64,000 bases of DNA from UBA6163 sp041753075 (lineage in GTDB: Bacteria; Planctomycetota; Planctomycetia; Pirellulales; Pirellulaceae): contig JBGSVE010000044.1 in the NCBI GenBank assembly GCA_041753075.1, positions 5,134-69,133 on the forward strand, written 5' to 3'. The notes beneath the pieces were generated by a model, which was not told the DNA's origin, did not search any database, and worked only from the letters and a program-made list of their open reading frames with translations. Shown here one piece after another: positions 17,786-27,600 of the stretch (positions within the stretch are counted from its first letter, which is position 1; each line of letters opens with the position of its first letter). The translations under genes and the position numbers were made by a program.

Positions 17786-18772
17786 ATGACTATAAACTAT
17801 CGATTTGGCTGCGTAATAATGCTCGCTTGTCTCGGATCGTTTGCGGGTGCGAACGAATGGGCCAAGAAGATGTTTGCCGAAACGGGTCATGATTTTCGCA
17901 CCGTGGGACGTGGCACGAAAAGCGAGTATCACTTCGAGTTAACCAATACCTACAAGGAAGATATTCACATTGCATCGGTGCGTACCAGTTGCGGTTGTAC
18001 GACGCCAATTGTGACCAAAGACACATTGAAGACTGGCGAGATCGGTTCGATTGTCGCCAAGTTCAATACCGACACTCACATCGGCCAGAAGTCGGCGGTT
18101 TTGACCGTTGTCTTTGATCGTCCCTATTACACCGAAGTGCAATTGTCGGTACGAGGCTACATACGCACCGATGTCACGTTCACGCCCGACGAAGTGAATT
18201 TTGGTGAGCTGATTGAAGGCGAGACCGGCGAGCAAACGGTGGTGGTTTCGCACACTGGCGCGAGCAAATGGGAGATCACCGATGTTCGCAGCCACTGCTC
18301 GGACCTGGCCGTGCGACTTGAACCGGCTCAGCGTTCACCGGGGATGGTCAAGTATCAATTGATTGTCAACAGTAAGGGTGGATTGGCAACCGGTGACATT
18401 CGCGAGCGTTTGACGCTGGTGACCAACGATAGCCGTTTTCCGACGATTGAGATGGCTGTATCAGGTCGAGTCAGGCCGATGCTCGAAGTCAGTCCCGCGT
18501 CGTTGGGTTTGGGCGAATTGACACCTGGGCAATTGGTCGAGAAGCGATTGGTGATCCGAGCTGATGAAGAGTTCGAGATCAGCGACATTCAATGTGGCGA
18601 TGCGAGATTCTCGTTCGAGCGTCCCGCTGGAAAAAAGAAGCTGCACTTTGTCAACGTGACCTTCACTGCGGATGACAAGCCAGCGATGATCGCGCAGAAG
18701 GTACGCATTGTTTCGGACCTCAGCGACGGCAAGTTCGCCGAGTGTTTGATCAGCGGTTCGATCAAGCGCTAG
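17786..18772 (+). CDS. Secreted DUF1573 protein
   Basis: 328 residues starting with a signal peptide (VIMLACLGSFAGANEW, cleavage near residue 22). Residues 30-130 match the DUF1573 pattern: HDFRTVGRGTKSEYHFELTN, then IASVRTSCGCTTPIV with the paired Cys, and IGSIVAKFNTDTHIGQKSAVLTV. Two further immunoglobulin-like beta repeats follow (TFTPDEVNFGELIEGE and EVSPASLGLGELTPGQ), the second and third units of the same kind. These domains are widespread in planctomycetes as extracytoplasmic beta-sandwiches of unknown role. No enzyme motif. It lies 47 bp after maf. Confidence 0.8.
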   Translation: MTINYRFGCVIMLACLGSFAGANEWAKKMFAETGHDFRTVGRGTKSEYHFELTNTYKEDIHIASVRTSCGCTTPIVTKDTLKTGEIGSIVAKFNTDTHIGQKSAVLTVVFDRPYYTEVQLSVRGYIRTDVTFTPDEVNFGELIEGETGEQTVVVSHTGASKWEITDVRSHCSDLAVRLEPAQRSPGMVKYQLIVNSKGGLATGDIRERLTLVTNDSRFPTIEMAVSGRVRPMLEVSPASLGLGELTPGQLVEKRLVIRADEEFEISDIQCGDARFSFERPAGKKKLHFVNVTFTADDKPAMIAQKVRIVSDLSDGKFAECLISGSIKR

Positions 18773-18776
18773 TCGT

Positions 18777-19187
18777 CTAAAACACTTTTGATTCGAATGC
18801 TAGGCGTCGGGCTTTTGACTTGAGTTCGCTGTCGGTTTGCTGGCAGCTTTGATGAAGTTGCTCGCACTCGATGCGTTGGTTTTGCATCCACAAGCGAAAC
18901 GCTCGCTCGCGTCGTTCGTGCGTCGCAATGTCGGCGTTGAGTCGTGCCGACCGCATGTCCAGCTCTTCGGACCAGTGCTGCAAAAACTCGATCAAATCGT
19001 CGGCGTGTGCCGCTCGCAACGCCGCCGGATCAAACATGTCCGGCTCTGGCGAGCAATCTGCCACATTGCCACGACCATCATGCGGCGCGTCAACCCGACG
19101 GATCGAGACGCTGGCCAATTGATCGTCACGCACATCTGTAGCCGCAAAGTTTGGCGCAGCGATGTTCGATGTGGTTGACGTAGCCAT
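18777..19187 (-). CDS. Hypothetical protein with C-terminal coiled coil
   Basis: Unknown. I choose the ATG at 19187 (136 aa, MATSTTSNIAAP); the open frame extends to 19289 but the added residues are basic and irregular. The N-terminal 60 residues look disordered; residues 60-135 are strongly helical with heptad character (DLIEFLQHWSEELDMRSARL, then RRERAFRLWMQNQRIECEQL and a Lys/Arg/Glu-rich end). No signal peptide or membrane helix. It converges on the DUF1573 gene with a 4-bp gap. Confidence 0.5.
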   Translation of the reverse strand: MATSTTSNIAAPNFAATDVRDDQLASVSIRRVDAPHDGRGNVADCSPEPDMFDPAALRAAHADDLIEFLQHWSEELDMRSARLNADIATHERRERAFRLWMQNQRIECEQLHQSCQQTDSELKSKARRLAFESKVF

Positions 19188-19416
19188 GGGAGCGGTGCCA
19201 ATCGATTGAATCCGCTTTGGTTGTCGAATCGCGTAACGGGAGAATGCGATTGGGAGCGACGTCCAAAGCCAATGGTGAGCATCGGCCAATTCGTCGTGCT
19301 GGCTTCAACACGGCAAACGGGCAAGGTACAATCAAACGAACCGTTGCTGGTGATATTTTATTAGCGACCCGGTCGATTGACACCAACCAACGTCTACGAT
19401 GGAGCAGTTTGCCACG

Positions 19417-20547
19417 ATGAAACCATTTATCACTCCAATCCGAATACTCATTGGCCTGGCTTTTCTGGTTACAGTGACTACCTTCAACGGGCCAATTCGT
19501 TGCCAAGCGGATTCACCGCGCGAGATCAAACTGCGAGCGGTGGCTGGGCAAGGTATCGACTATTTAAGAACGCGCGGCCAAGCGGAGGATGGTTCCTTTA
19601 GCAGCGAAAGTGGCTCGGCAGTCACAAGTCTGTGTGTGGCGGCGATTCTGAAGCATCGACCTGAGGCGAAAAACGATCCCATTGTTATGAAAGGACTCGC
19701 TTACATCGAAGCGAATATTCGCGGCGATGGCGGGATTTATGCGGAAGGTTCGAAGCATAAGAATTACGAAACCTGCATTGCAACGGCGGCGCTTGTCGAG
19801 GCCAACGAGAATGGAAAATACGACAGTGCCCTGGCGCGGGCCAAGGCGTTCATCAAAGAGTTGCAATGGGATGAGGGTGAGGGAATTGCCGCCGACGATC
19901 CGGCGTATGGCGGTGCTGGGTACGGCAGCCATAGTCGTCCGGACCTTTCGAACACGTCGTTCATGATCGAGGCCCTGCGCAATCTCGGAGATGAGGCGAG
20001 CGACCCGGCGATTCAAAAGGCGCTGGCGTTTGTGGCCCGCTCGCAAAACCTGACTGGCTACGGCAATAACACCGAACATGCTGCTGCCGTGGGTGATGGC
20101 GGTTTCTACTACACGCCCGCCGCCGGTGGATCTAGCCAGGCCGGCAATACCGATTCAGGTGGCCTGCGCAGCTATGCTTCGATGACGTATGCGGGCCTTA
20201 AGAGCATGATCTTTGCTGGGTTAACGCCCGAGGATCCGCGCGTCGAAGCGGCGCTGTCGTTCATTCGCAAGAACTATGACCTGGAGTCCAACCCCGGTAT
20301 GGGAACCGCTGGATTGTATTACTACTATCACACGTTCGCTAAGGCGTTGTCGGTCGCGGACATCGACATCCTTGACGATAGCGTAGGCAATCCACATGTG
20401 TGGCGCGACGAGCTTGTCGAGACGTTGGCCAAGGAACAATTCGCAGACGGCAGTTGGCTCAACAAAGCCAACGATCGTTGGATGGAAGGCAATCGCAATC
20501 TTGTGACTGCGTATGCATTGTTGTCGTTAGCCTATTGTCGCAATTGA
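19417..20547 (+). CDS. Secreted terpene-cyclase-like (squalene-hopene/prenyltransferase repeat) protein
   Basis: 376 residues from the ATG at 19417, which has GGAG 12 bases upstream; an ATG at 19399 is less well placed. A signal peptide (ILIGLAFLVTVTTF) is followed by an alpha/alpha-barrel of repeated helix pairs, with the QW-like turns GQAEDGSFSSE, GDGGIYAEG, YGGAGYGS, GDGGFYYTP, GMGTAGLYYYYH and QFADGSWLNK. These repeats are shared by squalene cyclases, prenyltransferase beta subunits and complement-like proteins. The DXDD cyclase motif is not seen, so an enzymatic role as a cyclase is unlikely; a secreted scaffold or binding role is more plausible. It is followed 7 bp later by the WD40-like gene. 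Confidence 0.78.
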   Translation: MKPFITPIRILIGLAFLVTVTTFNGPIRCQADSPREIKLRAVAGQGIDYLRTRGQAEDGSFSSESGSAVTSLCVAAILKHRPEAKNDPIVMKGLAYIEANIRGDGGIYAEGSKHKNYETCIATAALVEANENGKYDSALARAKAFIKELQWDEGEGIAADDPAYGGAGYGSHSRPDLSNTSFMIEALRNLGDEASDPAIQKALAFVARSQNLTGYGNNTEHAAAVGDGGFYYTPAAGGSSQAGNTDSGGLRSYASMTYAGLKSMIFAGLTPEDPRVEAALSFIRKNYDLESNPGMGTAGLYYYYHTFAKALSVADIDILDDSVGNPHVWRDELVETLAKEQFADGSWLNKANDRWMEGNRNLVTAYALLSLAYCRN

Positions 20548-20554
20548 GGGCTGG

Positions 20555-21562
20555 ATGATTGCTATGAAGAATTTGCTGTTTTTGACAATCTGGTTGGCCA
20601 TGCCACTTATTGGCTTGTCTGAGGATGTGTGGGTGACGTCGATTGCGACTAGCGTTATCGATGTGGATGGAGCCAAAAAACAAATCTGCTACGCGGGCAC
20701 GGCCAGCGGTCTGTTGCTGCGACCGGCGGACGTTGTGCGTTGGGAATCCGATGACTTCGCCAAGCGAACTCCATTGATGACGCATCCGTGTGCAGTTTGG
20801 TGTGTGCGTGCCAGCGACGATGGCAGCCATGTTGCCAGCTCCGACTATCGCGGCAACTTGCAAGTCATGGACACCAGCAGCGGCGAAGCCAAAATGTACG
20901 AGGCCGCGTTTGAGCGCTGGACCCAGGCGCTGCGATTCGTACCGGGTACCGACACGATCGTTGCGGGAAACGAGGGGGGTAAACTGTTTGTTTTTGAAGG
21001 CGACAAAGTTACCAAGTCGATCGATGTCGAAAAAAATTCGATTACCGACATCGCGTTCAACACCGCAGCGGATCAATTGGCAATCAGCGCTGGCGGCGGA
21101 ACGGTGCATTTGTATTCTTGGCCCGAACTGGAAGCCAAGGGCAAGATCAAGATCAGTGATTCACCGGCATGGTGTGTGGCGTTTGGTCATGACGCGAAGG
21201 TGATTTTTGTCGGCAGCGGAGATCGCAAACTGTATCGTGTCGACGCCACCGACGGTGCCACAGCGACCGAAGTGTTCGAAGGTTCCGACTGGATCACACG
21301 GATCGCGATTTCGGAGACGGCAACGCTCGCCGCAACCGAAGTGGGCGGGCGAGTTTATGTCGTCAACAGCCTGACCGAATCGCTACCGGCAATCAAGCCG
21401 ATCGGTGTCGCACCGAGCGGTGTTTGGGCGGTTGATTGGTCGAGTCCGACGAGTCTGTTGGTGGGAACTCGCAAACACGGCGTTGTCGGTGTGACTCAGG
21501 CCTGGGCCATGGTTCCTCCGGACGCACCGCCTGCGGAAGCGGCTGGCGATGATCAACATTGA
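20555..21562 (+). CDS. Secreted WD40-like beta-propeller protein
   Basis: 335 residues; GAGGG lies 7 bases before the ATG. A signal peptide (NLLFLTIWLAMPLIGLSED) precedes about six or seven WD-like repeats (for example AVWCVRASDDGSHVASSDYRGNL, ITDIAFNTAADQLAISAGGG, AWCVAFGHDAKVIFVGSGDR, ITRIAISETATLAATEVGGR). The propeller would sit in the periplasm or outside and serve as a binding platform; no catalytic residues stand out. The end of the gene overlaps the start of ricT by 14 bases in another frame, so the two are translated from one message although one product is exported and the other is cytoplasmic. Confidence 0.75.
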   Translation: MIAMKNLLFLTIWLAMPLIGLSEDVWVTSIATSVIDVDGAKKQICYAGTASGLLLRPADVVRWESDDFAKRTPLMTHPCAVWCVRASDDGSHVASSDYRGNLQVMDTSSGEAKMYEAAFERWTQALRFVPGTDTIVAGNEGGKLFVFEGDKVTKSIDVEKNSITDIAFNTAADQLAISAGGGTVHLYSWPELEAKGKIKISDSPAWCVAFGHDAKVIFVGSGDRKLYRVDATDGATATEVFEGSDWITRIAISETATLAATEVGGRVYVVNSLTESLPAIKPIGVAPSGVWAVDWSSPTSLLVGTRKHGVVGVTQAWAMVPPDAPPAEAAGDDQH

Positions 21563-22478
21563 AAACAATGATGCGGGCGATGAGGCGGAAACCTCGGCCA
21601 AACCTTCGCGCAGCCCGACGCCGCAATATGTCGTGCGCACCGGTGCGGTGCGCAGTTTGTCGGTGATGCAGGCGTTTGGGCGTTTTGGTTATGGCCAACG
21701 TGTTGCTGTGCGCACCGAGCGTGGCACGGAGTTTGGTGTTGTGTTGTGCGAAGCGTCACCGACGGCGCTGACCCATCTGGAAGAACCGACGTTGGGAAAA
21801 ATCCTGCGAGCGCTTTCGCCGGATGATGAGTTGCAATGGGAATCGCAAGTTGCGCGTAGCGGCGATGACGCTCAATTGGCGAAGAAATTGATTGCCGAGT
21901 TGGACTTGCCGATGCAAATCGTCGATGTCGAGCGGCTGCTCGGTGGCGAACGCATCGTGTTCTATTTTTTGGCTGAGAATCGTGTCGACTTTAGAGGTTT
22001 GGTGCGATTGCTTGCCGACGCGCTGCAAACCCGAATTGAGCTGCGTCAAATCGGTGTTCGCGACGAGGCCAAATTGCTTGCCGACTACGGCGATTGTGGC
22101 AAGCCGGTTTGTTGCAACACGCACTTGACCAAGATGCCGCCCGTTTCGATGCGGATGGCAAAGTTGCAAAAAGCGACGCTGGACCCTTCCAAAATTTCGG
22201 GTCGCTGCGGAAGATTAAAGTGTTGTTTGCGATACGAGTTTGACACTTACGAGGAGTTGCAAAAGAACTTACCATCGGTGGGAAGTCGCATTGTCACCGC
22301 CGATGGAAATGCAACCGTCTTGGCTCAAGAGATCCTGTCACAACAATTAATGGTTCAAACCGAAGACAACCGACGCATCCTGATCGCGGCTTCGACCGTG
22401 CTTGCCGTCACGCGGCGCGGTTCGGGGCCACCAGACCGCAGCGATTCTCGACGTGGAGGCGAAGGGGACGCAACATGA
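21549..22478 (+). CDS. ricT: PSP1-domain protein, RicT-like
   Basis: The PSP1 C-terminal domain protein family includes RicT (YaaT) of Bacillus, part of the RicA-RicF-RicT complex that assists mRNA processing by RNase Y. The family core is clear: VRTERGTEFGVVLCE, LLADALQTRIELRQIGVRDEA, then GDCGKPVCCNTHL and ISGRCGRLKCCLRYEFDTYEEL, with the conserved Cys set that binds an iron-sulfur cluster in RicT. 309 residues, with a short acidic start and a basic tail (RSDSRRGGEGDAT). RicA and RicF are not nearby. It overlaps the WD40 gene by 14 bases and the next gene by 4 (ATGA). Confidence 0.85.
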   Translation: MINIENNDAGDEAETSAKPSRSPTPQYVVRTGAVRSLSVMQAFGRFGYGQRVAVRTERGTEFGVVLCEASPTALTHLEEPTLGKILRALSPDDELQWESQVARSGDDAQLAKKLIAELDLPMQIVDVERLLGGERIVFYFLAENRVDFRGLVRLLADALQTRIELRQIGVRDEAKLLADYGDCGKPVCCNTHLTKMPPVSMRMAKLQKATLDPSKISGRCGRLKCCLRYEFDTYEELQKNLPSVGSRIVTADGNATVLAQEILSQQLMVQTEDNRRILIAASTVLAVTRRGSGPPDRSDSRRGGEGDAT

Positions 22479-22912
22479 CTTCAGCATTCCAGGCAATGTA
22501 TAACCTGCTGCAAACCGACCGGCGATATAAGTTTGAGGCTTATAACTTTGTCCGCGAGTCGCTCAATGTCGCCCAGGAGCGAATGCGTTCGACGCGTGTT
22601 GCTGCGGGTGAAGAATCAACCAGCGACGACGATAGCGACTTCGCGCCGGTGACGAATCACATCACGCCCCAAGAGTTGTGTGAAGCGTGCCGCTTGCATG
22701 CGATCGACCAGTTCGGCTTGATGGCAAGCAAGGTTTTGGCGAATTGGGGCGTAACGGCGACGGGTGATTTTGGCGAGATCGTCTTCAATTTGATTCGTAT
22801 TGACCAGATGCGCAAGAGTGACAGCGATCATCGTGAAGATTTCGATGATGTCTATGAATTCGGCGGCGCGTTTGCTCCGCAGTTTGAGCTTCCAACCCAA
22901 AGTAGCGAATGA
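22475..22912 (+). CDS. Minf_1886-type conserved PVC protein
   Basis: 145 residues with the hallmarks of a small family found in planctomycetes and verrucomicrobia: YKFEAYNFVRESLNVAQE at the start, HITPQELCEACRLHAIDQFGLMA in the middle and WGVTATGDFGEIVFNLIRIDQM followed by DREDFDDVYEF near the end. No function is established that I know of, and no catalytic motif is visible. It overlaps ricT by 4 bases and the methyltransferase gene by 4 bases, so translational coupling is likely; the constant packing next to ricT is the best clue to its role. Confidence 0.8.
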   Translation: MTSAFQAMYNLLQTDRRYKFEAYNFVRESLNVAQERMRSTRVAAGEESTSDDDSDFAPVTNHITPQELCEACRLHAIDQFGLMASKVLANWGVTATGDFGEIVFNLIRIDQMRKSDSDHREDFDDVYEFGGAFAPQFELPTQSSE

Positions 22913-23730
22913 CGCGAACGCGTAACAACAGTGCGGCCGCCGGTCGGATGCAAATCTTAGCGACGATCCTATTTGTCCAGTTGATCGGCGGTTTGTCTGC
23001 AGTATGCCTTGGCGATGAGGCCGCCGTTGTATCGGCACCGCTGGCGAATCGACCGCGCCCGGTCGAGGAAGCGCGACGCACCTACAAGCAGCGAATCGTT
23101 GCCGAGCCGATGAGCCATTTGGTTGCATCGTGGTTAGTGCGTCCCGAGCGTCAAGCGGAAGAGAACGCCGACCAGGCCATGAAAAACCTCGGGCTCGCAC
23201 CCGGCATGGCGGTCTGTGACCTGGGTTGTGGCAACGGCTATTGGACGCTGCCGATGGCAAGAATCGTTGGCGAAACGGGCAAGGTCTACGCCGTCGATAT
23301 CCAACCTGAAATGCTGCGCCAATTGCGGACGCGTGCGGGCAAAGCCAAACTCGAAAACGTCGTGTCCTTACTGGGTGCCGTAGACGATCCCCAATTGCCA
23401 ATCGATGCCAAGTTGGATGTGGTCTTGATGGTTGATGTGTATCACGAGTTTTCACATCCCGAGTCGATGCTTTGGGCGATTCGCAATTCGCTCAAGCCCC
23501 AGGGTGTGATTGCGCTGTTGGAGTATCGCGAAGAAGACCCCGAGGTGCCGATCAAGCCGCTGCACAAAATGTCGAAACGTCAAATCATGCTCGAGTATGC
23601 GGCCAATGGATTGAAGTTGGTGCGTGAATACAACGAGCTACCTTGGCAGCATTACATGTTCTTTGCTCGCGACGACAGTCCGTTGGCGGAGATCGAGCCC
23701 GAATCGTTTGTGACCGCCGAGAAACCGTAA
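22909..23730 (+). CDS. Class I SAM-dependent methyltransferase with signal peptide
   Basis: 273 residues. The Rossmann methyltransferase motifs are complete: VCDLGCGNGYWTLPMA (motif I, about 102-117), VYAVDIQPEMLRQL (motif II), LDVVLMVDVYHEF (motif IV) and LKPQGVIALLEY (motif V). The unusual part is the start: residues 14-35 (MQILATILFVQLIGGLSAVCLG) look like a signal peptide or membrane anchor, followed by a linker to residue 70. SAM is a cytoplasmic cofactor, so either the protein stays anchored facing inward or the prediction is misleading. The ATG overlaps the preceding stop by 4 bases; the gene's TAA shares one base with the next ATG. Substrate unknown. Confidence 0.8.
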   Translation: MTRTRNNSAAAGRMQILATILFVQLIGGLSAVCLGDEAAVVSAPLANRPRPVEEARRTYKQRIVAEPMSHLVASWLVRPERQAEENADQAMKNLGLAPGMAVCDLGCGNGYWTLPMARIVGETGKVYAVDIQPEMLRQLRTRAGKAKLENVVSLLGAVDDPQLPIDAKLDVVLMVDVYHEFSHPESMLWAIRNSLKPQGVIALLEYREEDPEVPIKPLHKMSKRQIMLEYAANGLKLVREYNELPWQHYMFFARDDSPLAEIEPESFVTAEKP

Positions 23731-24542
23731 TGTCTCGATTCGGAATTTGTAACGAGACCTTCGGTGATTGGCCGCTGGAAAAGGCACTTCAGACCGCCGC
23801 CGATTTGGGCTACACCGGCTGGGAAGTTGCCCCGTTCATGCTCGACACCGACGTTCGGCGAATTTCCGCGCCGCAGCGACTGGCGTATCGCCGCAGCGTT
23901 GAGGCGGCGGGTTTGGAGGTTATCGGTTTGCATTGGTTGCTGGCCAAGACGACCGGCTTTCATTTGACAACGAACGATGACGACGTTCGTAAGCGAACTG
24001 CGGAATACTTTCGCGAATTGATTCGCTTGTGCGCAGACTTGGGTGGCGAAGTGATGGTGTTGGGTAGCCCTCAGCAGCGTAATCGCGAGCCGGGTGTAAG
24101 TATCGAAACGGCGAATTCGAATGCCGCCGAGATTCTCAATTCGCTGGCCGCATGCTTGGCAGAAAACGATGTGAGAATCGCACTCGAGCCGCTCGGTCCC
24201 GAGGAAGGAAATTTTCTCAACACGGCCGACCAAGCCCGCGAGCTGCGCGACCAACTGAGCAACGATCATGTTGGACTGCATCTCGACGTCAAAGCGATGT
24301 CAACGGAATCGACGCCGATTCCCGAAATCATTCTTCGACACTCCGATTGGTTGCTACATTTTCACGCCAACGACCCGAACCGGCGCGGGCCGGGGATGGG
24401 CGAAGTCCGATTCCCTGAGATTTTGCGATCTCTTGATGAAATTGGCTATCACGGCTGGATTAGCGTCGAAGTCTTTGATTATTCGCTTGGCCCTGAGACT
24501 TTGGCCGCCGAGAGCATCGCCACCTTATCGCGGGGATATTGA
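23730..24542 (+). CDS. Sugar phosphate isomerase/epimerase-like TIM barrel
   Basis: 270 residues of the xylose-isomerase-like AP endonuclease 2 superfamily. The start ATG (MSRFGICNETF) is the A of the upstream TAA, a TAATG junction. Barrel strands and metal ligands are recognisable: LGYTGWEVAPFM, GLEVIGLHWLL, LGGEVMVLGSP, VRIALEPLG with the metal-binding Glu, VGLHLDVKAM with Asp, LLHFHANDPNRRGPGMGEV with the His-X-Asp pair, and WISVEVFDY with the last Glu. The family isomerises or epimerises sugars and cyclitols; the exact substrate is not apparent. It ends the tightly coupled run that starts with the WD40 gene. Confidence 0.83.
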   Translation: MSRFGICNETFGDWPLEKALQTAADLGYTGWEVAPFMLDTDVRRISAPQRLAYRRSVEAAGLEVIGLHWLLAKTTGFHLTTNDDDVRKRTAEYFRELIRLCADLGGEVMVLGSPQQRNREPGVSIETANSNAAEILNSLAACLAENDVRIALEPLGPEEGNFLNTADQARELRDQLSNDHVGLHLDVKAMSTESTPIPEIILRHSDWLLHFHANDPNRRGPGMGEVRFPEILRSLDEIGYHGWISVEVFDYSLGPETLAAESIATLSRGY

Positions 24543-24613
24543 GGCGTGTGGCCGCTGGTTATACTCGCCGTGTGCGTTTTTGCTCGCCTTGTTTCTCGCT
24601 CCTGGTACAACCG

Positions 24614-27600
24614 ATGATTGGTACTTTCCAGCACCGCAGTCGATACTTCGTTTTGCTTCTCGCATTTGCACTGACAAGTTTGGCAAATCCGTTGGCAGCG
24701 GCAGGGCCCAAACGGATTCTCATGATCGCGGGCAAGCCGAGCCACGGATTCGGCGCCCACGAGCACTACGCCGGGCTGAAGCTGCTTGCCGATACGCTCG
24801 ACGCGGCAAACGTTGGAGTGAAGTGCGACGTGGTTCGCGGTTGGCCTGATGACGAGGCAATCATCGAAGCGGCCGATTCGATTGTGATTTTCTGTGACGG
24901 TGGTGGCGGTCACTTGGCGCTAGCTCACGAGGACGCGTTAAAAGCAAAATTAGCCACGGGTGCTGGTTTTGTATGTCTGCACTATGCCACCGAAGTTCCC
25001 AAAGGAATTGCCGGTGACAATTGGCTCCAGTGGCTCGGTGGTTATTTTGAAACCGACTGGTCGGTGAATCCACATTGGGTGGCGAAGTTTGACAATCTTC
25101 CAGTGCATGAAGTCACGCGCGGTGTGACTCCGTTTGCGACCAACGATGAGTGGTATTTTCATCTTCGCTTCGCACCCCATAACGTCACACCTATTTTACA
25201 ATCCGCTGCACCGGAGGACACGATGCGCCGTCCCGATGGCGCGCACAGCGGCAACCCGGCGGTTCGTAAGTCGGTTGCGGCCGGCGAACCGCAAACGGTT
25301 GCCTGGACCTATGATCGACCCGATGGTGGCCGCTCGTTCGGTTTTACCGGCGGTCACTACCACTGGAATTGGGGCACGCCATCGGTGCGTCGGTTGGTCG
25401 CCAATGCTATTTTGTGGTCCGCAAAAGTCGCTGTGCCCGAGGCTGGCGTCTCGCTGGAGCCGGTGGCGATCGATGGGCTGCTTGAGAATCAAGATTATCC
25501 ACAACCCAAGGGCTTTAACCCGAGCCAAATCGTTGATGAGTTCTCCTTGTCGACGGGCAACGCTAAGCCACGATTGATTTACACGACGCCCTTGGTTAAC
25601 ACCGAAACAAGTCGCCACCGGATTGACATTGATGCTGACTTAAAGGGAGCCAAAGACATCTATTTGGTCGTGACCGATGGCGGCAATGGATTTAGTTGCG
25701 ACTGGGCCGATTGGATAGATCCCGTACTTTACGGCAATGGAAAACAACAATCGCTGGTTGGTTTGGATTGGGTTTCCGCGTCGTCGGGTTATGGCGAAGT
25801 GCATAAGAATGCGAACGCCGACGGCCAACCATTGAGCATTCGCAATGAATCGATGCCTGGACCTGGTATCGGAACTCATGCGGGCAGCGTGATTCATTAC
25901 CGGATTCCGGCGGGGATGACGCATTTGCGTGTGACCGCTGGAATTGATTCCGCAGGGTCGAATCAACATGAAGGCAAGGATAGCAGCGTGCGGTTTTTAA
26001 TCTACGCCGACGCCGCACCCGATCTGGATCGTATCGAAGCATCGATGGGCAGCGAGCAACACAACCCACAGAACGCGATTGCGGGATTGGAGATCGCCGA
26101 CGGTCTGGCCGCAACATTAGCCGCTTCGGAACCTGATCTGCGCAGTCTGACGAATCTGGATATCGACGATCGCGGTCGCGTTTGGGTTTGTGACGTGATG
26201 AATTATCGGCGCAACGACGGCGCGCGGCCCGAGGGCGACCGGATCTTGATTCTTGAGGACACCAATGGCGATGGTGTGATGGATAAGACCAAGGTGTTTT
26301 ACCAAGGGCGCGACATTGATTCGGCGATGGGGCTGTGTGTGTTGGGCAATGAGGTGATCGTTTCGGCGGCACCGAATATCTGGCGGTTCTATGACGACAA
26401 CGGCGATGATGTCGCCGATCGCAAAGTCGCCATGTTTACCGAAACCGGCCAACCGCAACATGACCACTCGAACCACTCATTCTTGTTCGGTCCCGATGGC
26501 AAGCTGTATTGGAACGTTGGCAATACCGGAATGCAGGTCAAGGATTCGGGCGGTAACGTTGTCAAAGACATTCACGGCCGCGACGTGGTCGACAATGGAA
26601 AACCGTTCTTCGGCGGCATGCCGTTTCGTTGCAATCTCGACGGCAGCGAATTTGAGGTCCTCGCACACAACTTTCGCAACAATTGGGAAACCACCGTCGA
26701 CTCGTTCGGCACGATTTGGCAAAGTGATAACGATGATGATGGAAACCGCGGCACGCGAATCAATTTTGTGATGGAGCACGGCAACTATGGCTACCGCGAC
26801 GAGATGACGGGTGCGACTTGGCAAGCACCACGAATTAATCTCGAAACAGAAATCCCGCTGCAGCATTGGCTCCTCAACGATCCCGGCGTGGTTCCCAACG
26901 TGCTGCAAACCGGTGCCGGTTCGCCATCGGGAATTTGCCTGTACGAAGGCACGTTGTTGCCGGAGCGATTTCGCAATCAAGTGATTCACTGCGATCCCGG
27001 TCCGAACGTGGTTCGCGCCTATCCGATGACGGAGCAGGGAGCAGGTTATAGCGCCACGATCGAGCCGCTGATGACCGGTTTGCAAGACAAATGGTTTCGT
27101 CCGGCCGATGTGTGCGTCGCTCCGGATGGTTCGTTGTTTGTCACGGATTGGTACGATCCGGGCGTCGGCGGGCACCGTCAAGAAGATCTCGATCGCGGCC
27201 GTTTATTCCGCATCGCACCGCCGGGAACTCCTTACAAGGTGCCGAAGTTTGACTACAGCACCGCTGAGGGTGCCGCCGAGGCGCTGCGTAATCCGGCGAC
27301 GGCGGTTCGCTACAAGGCTTGGATGGCACTTCACGAAATGGGCGCGGACGCCGAGCCAGCGCTCGTCAAAATGTATGGCGATAATGACCCACGAATGCGC
27401 GCCCGGGCGTTGTGGTTGTTGGGCAAGATTGAAGGTCGCGGTGAGTATTACGTTCGCCAGGCGATGGTGGATGCCGCCGCTGACATTCGCGTGACGGCGA
27501 TCCGTTTGATGAGGCAATTGAAATTCACACCCGCCGACTTCTTGTCGGTTGTGGTTGACGATCCATCGCCAGCGGTGCGCCGCGAGGCGCTGGTGGCGCT

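Noticed and set aside
26477..27181. Minus-strand open frame of 234 codons
   Set aside because: Antisense to the propeller part of the ThuA fusion, no recognisable motif.
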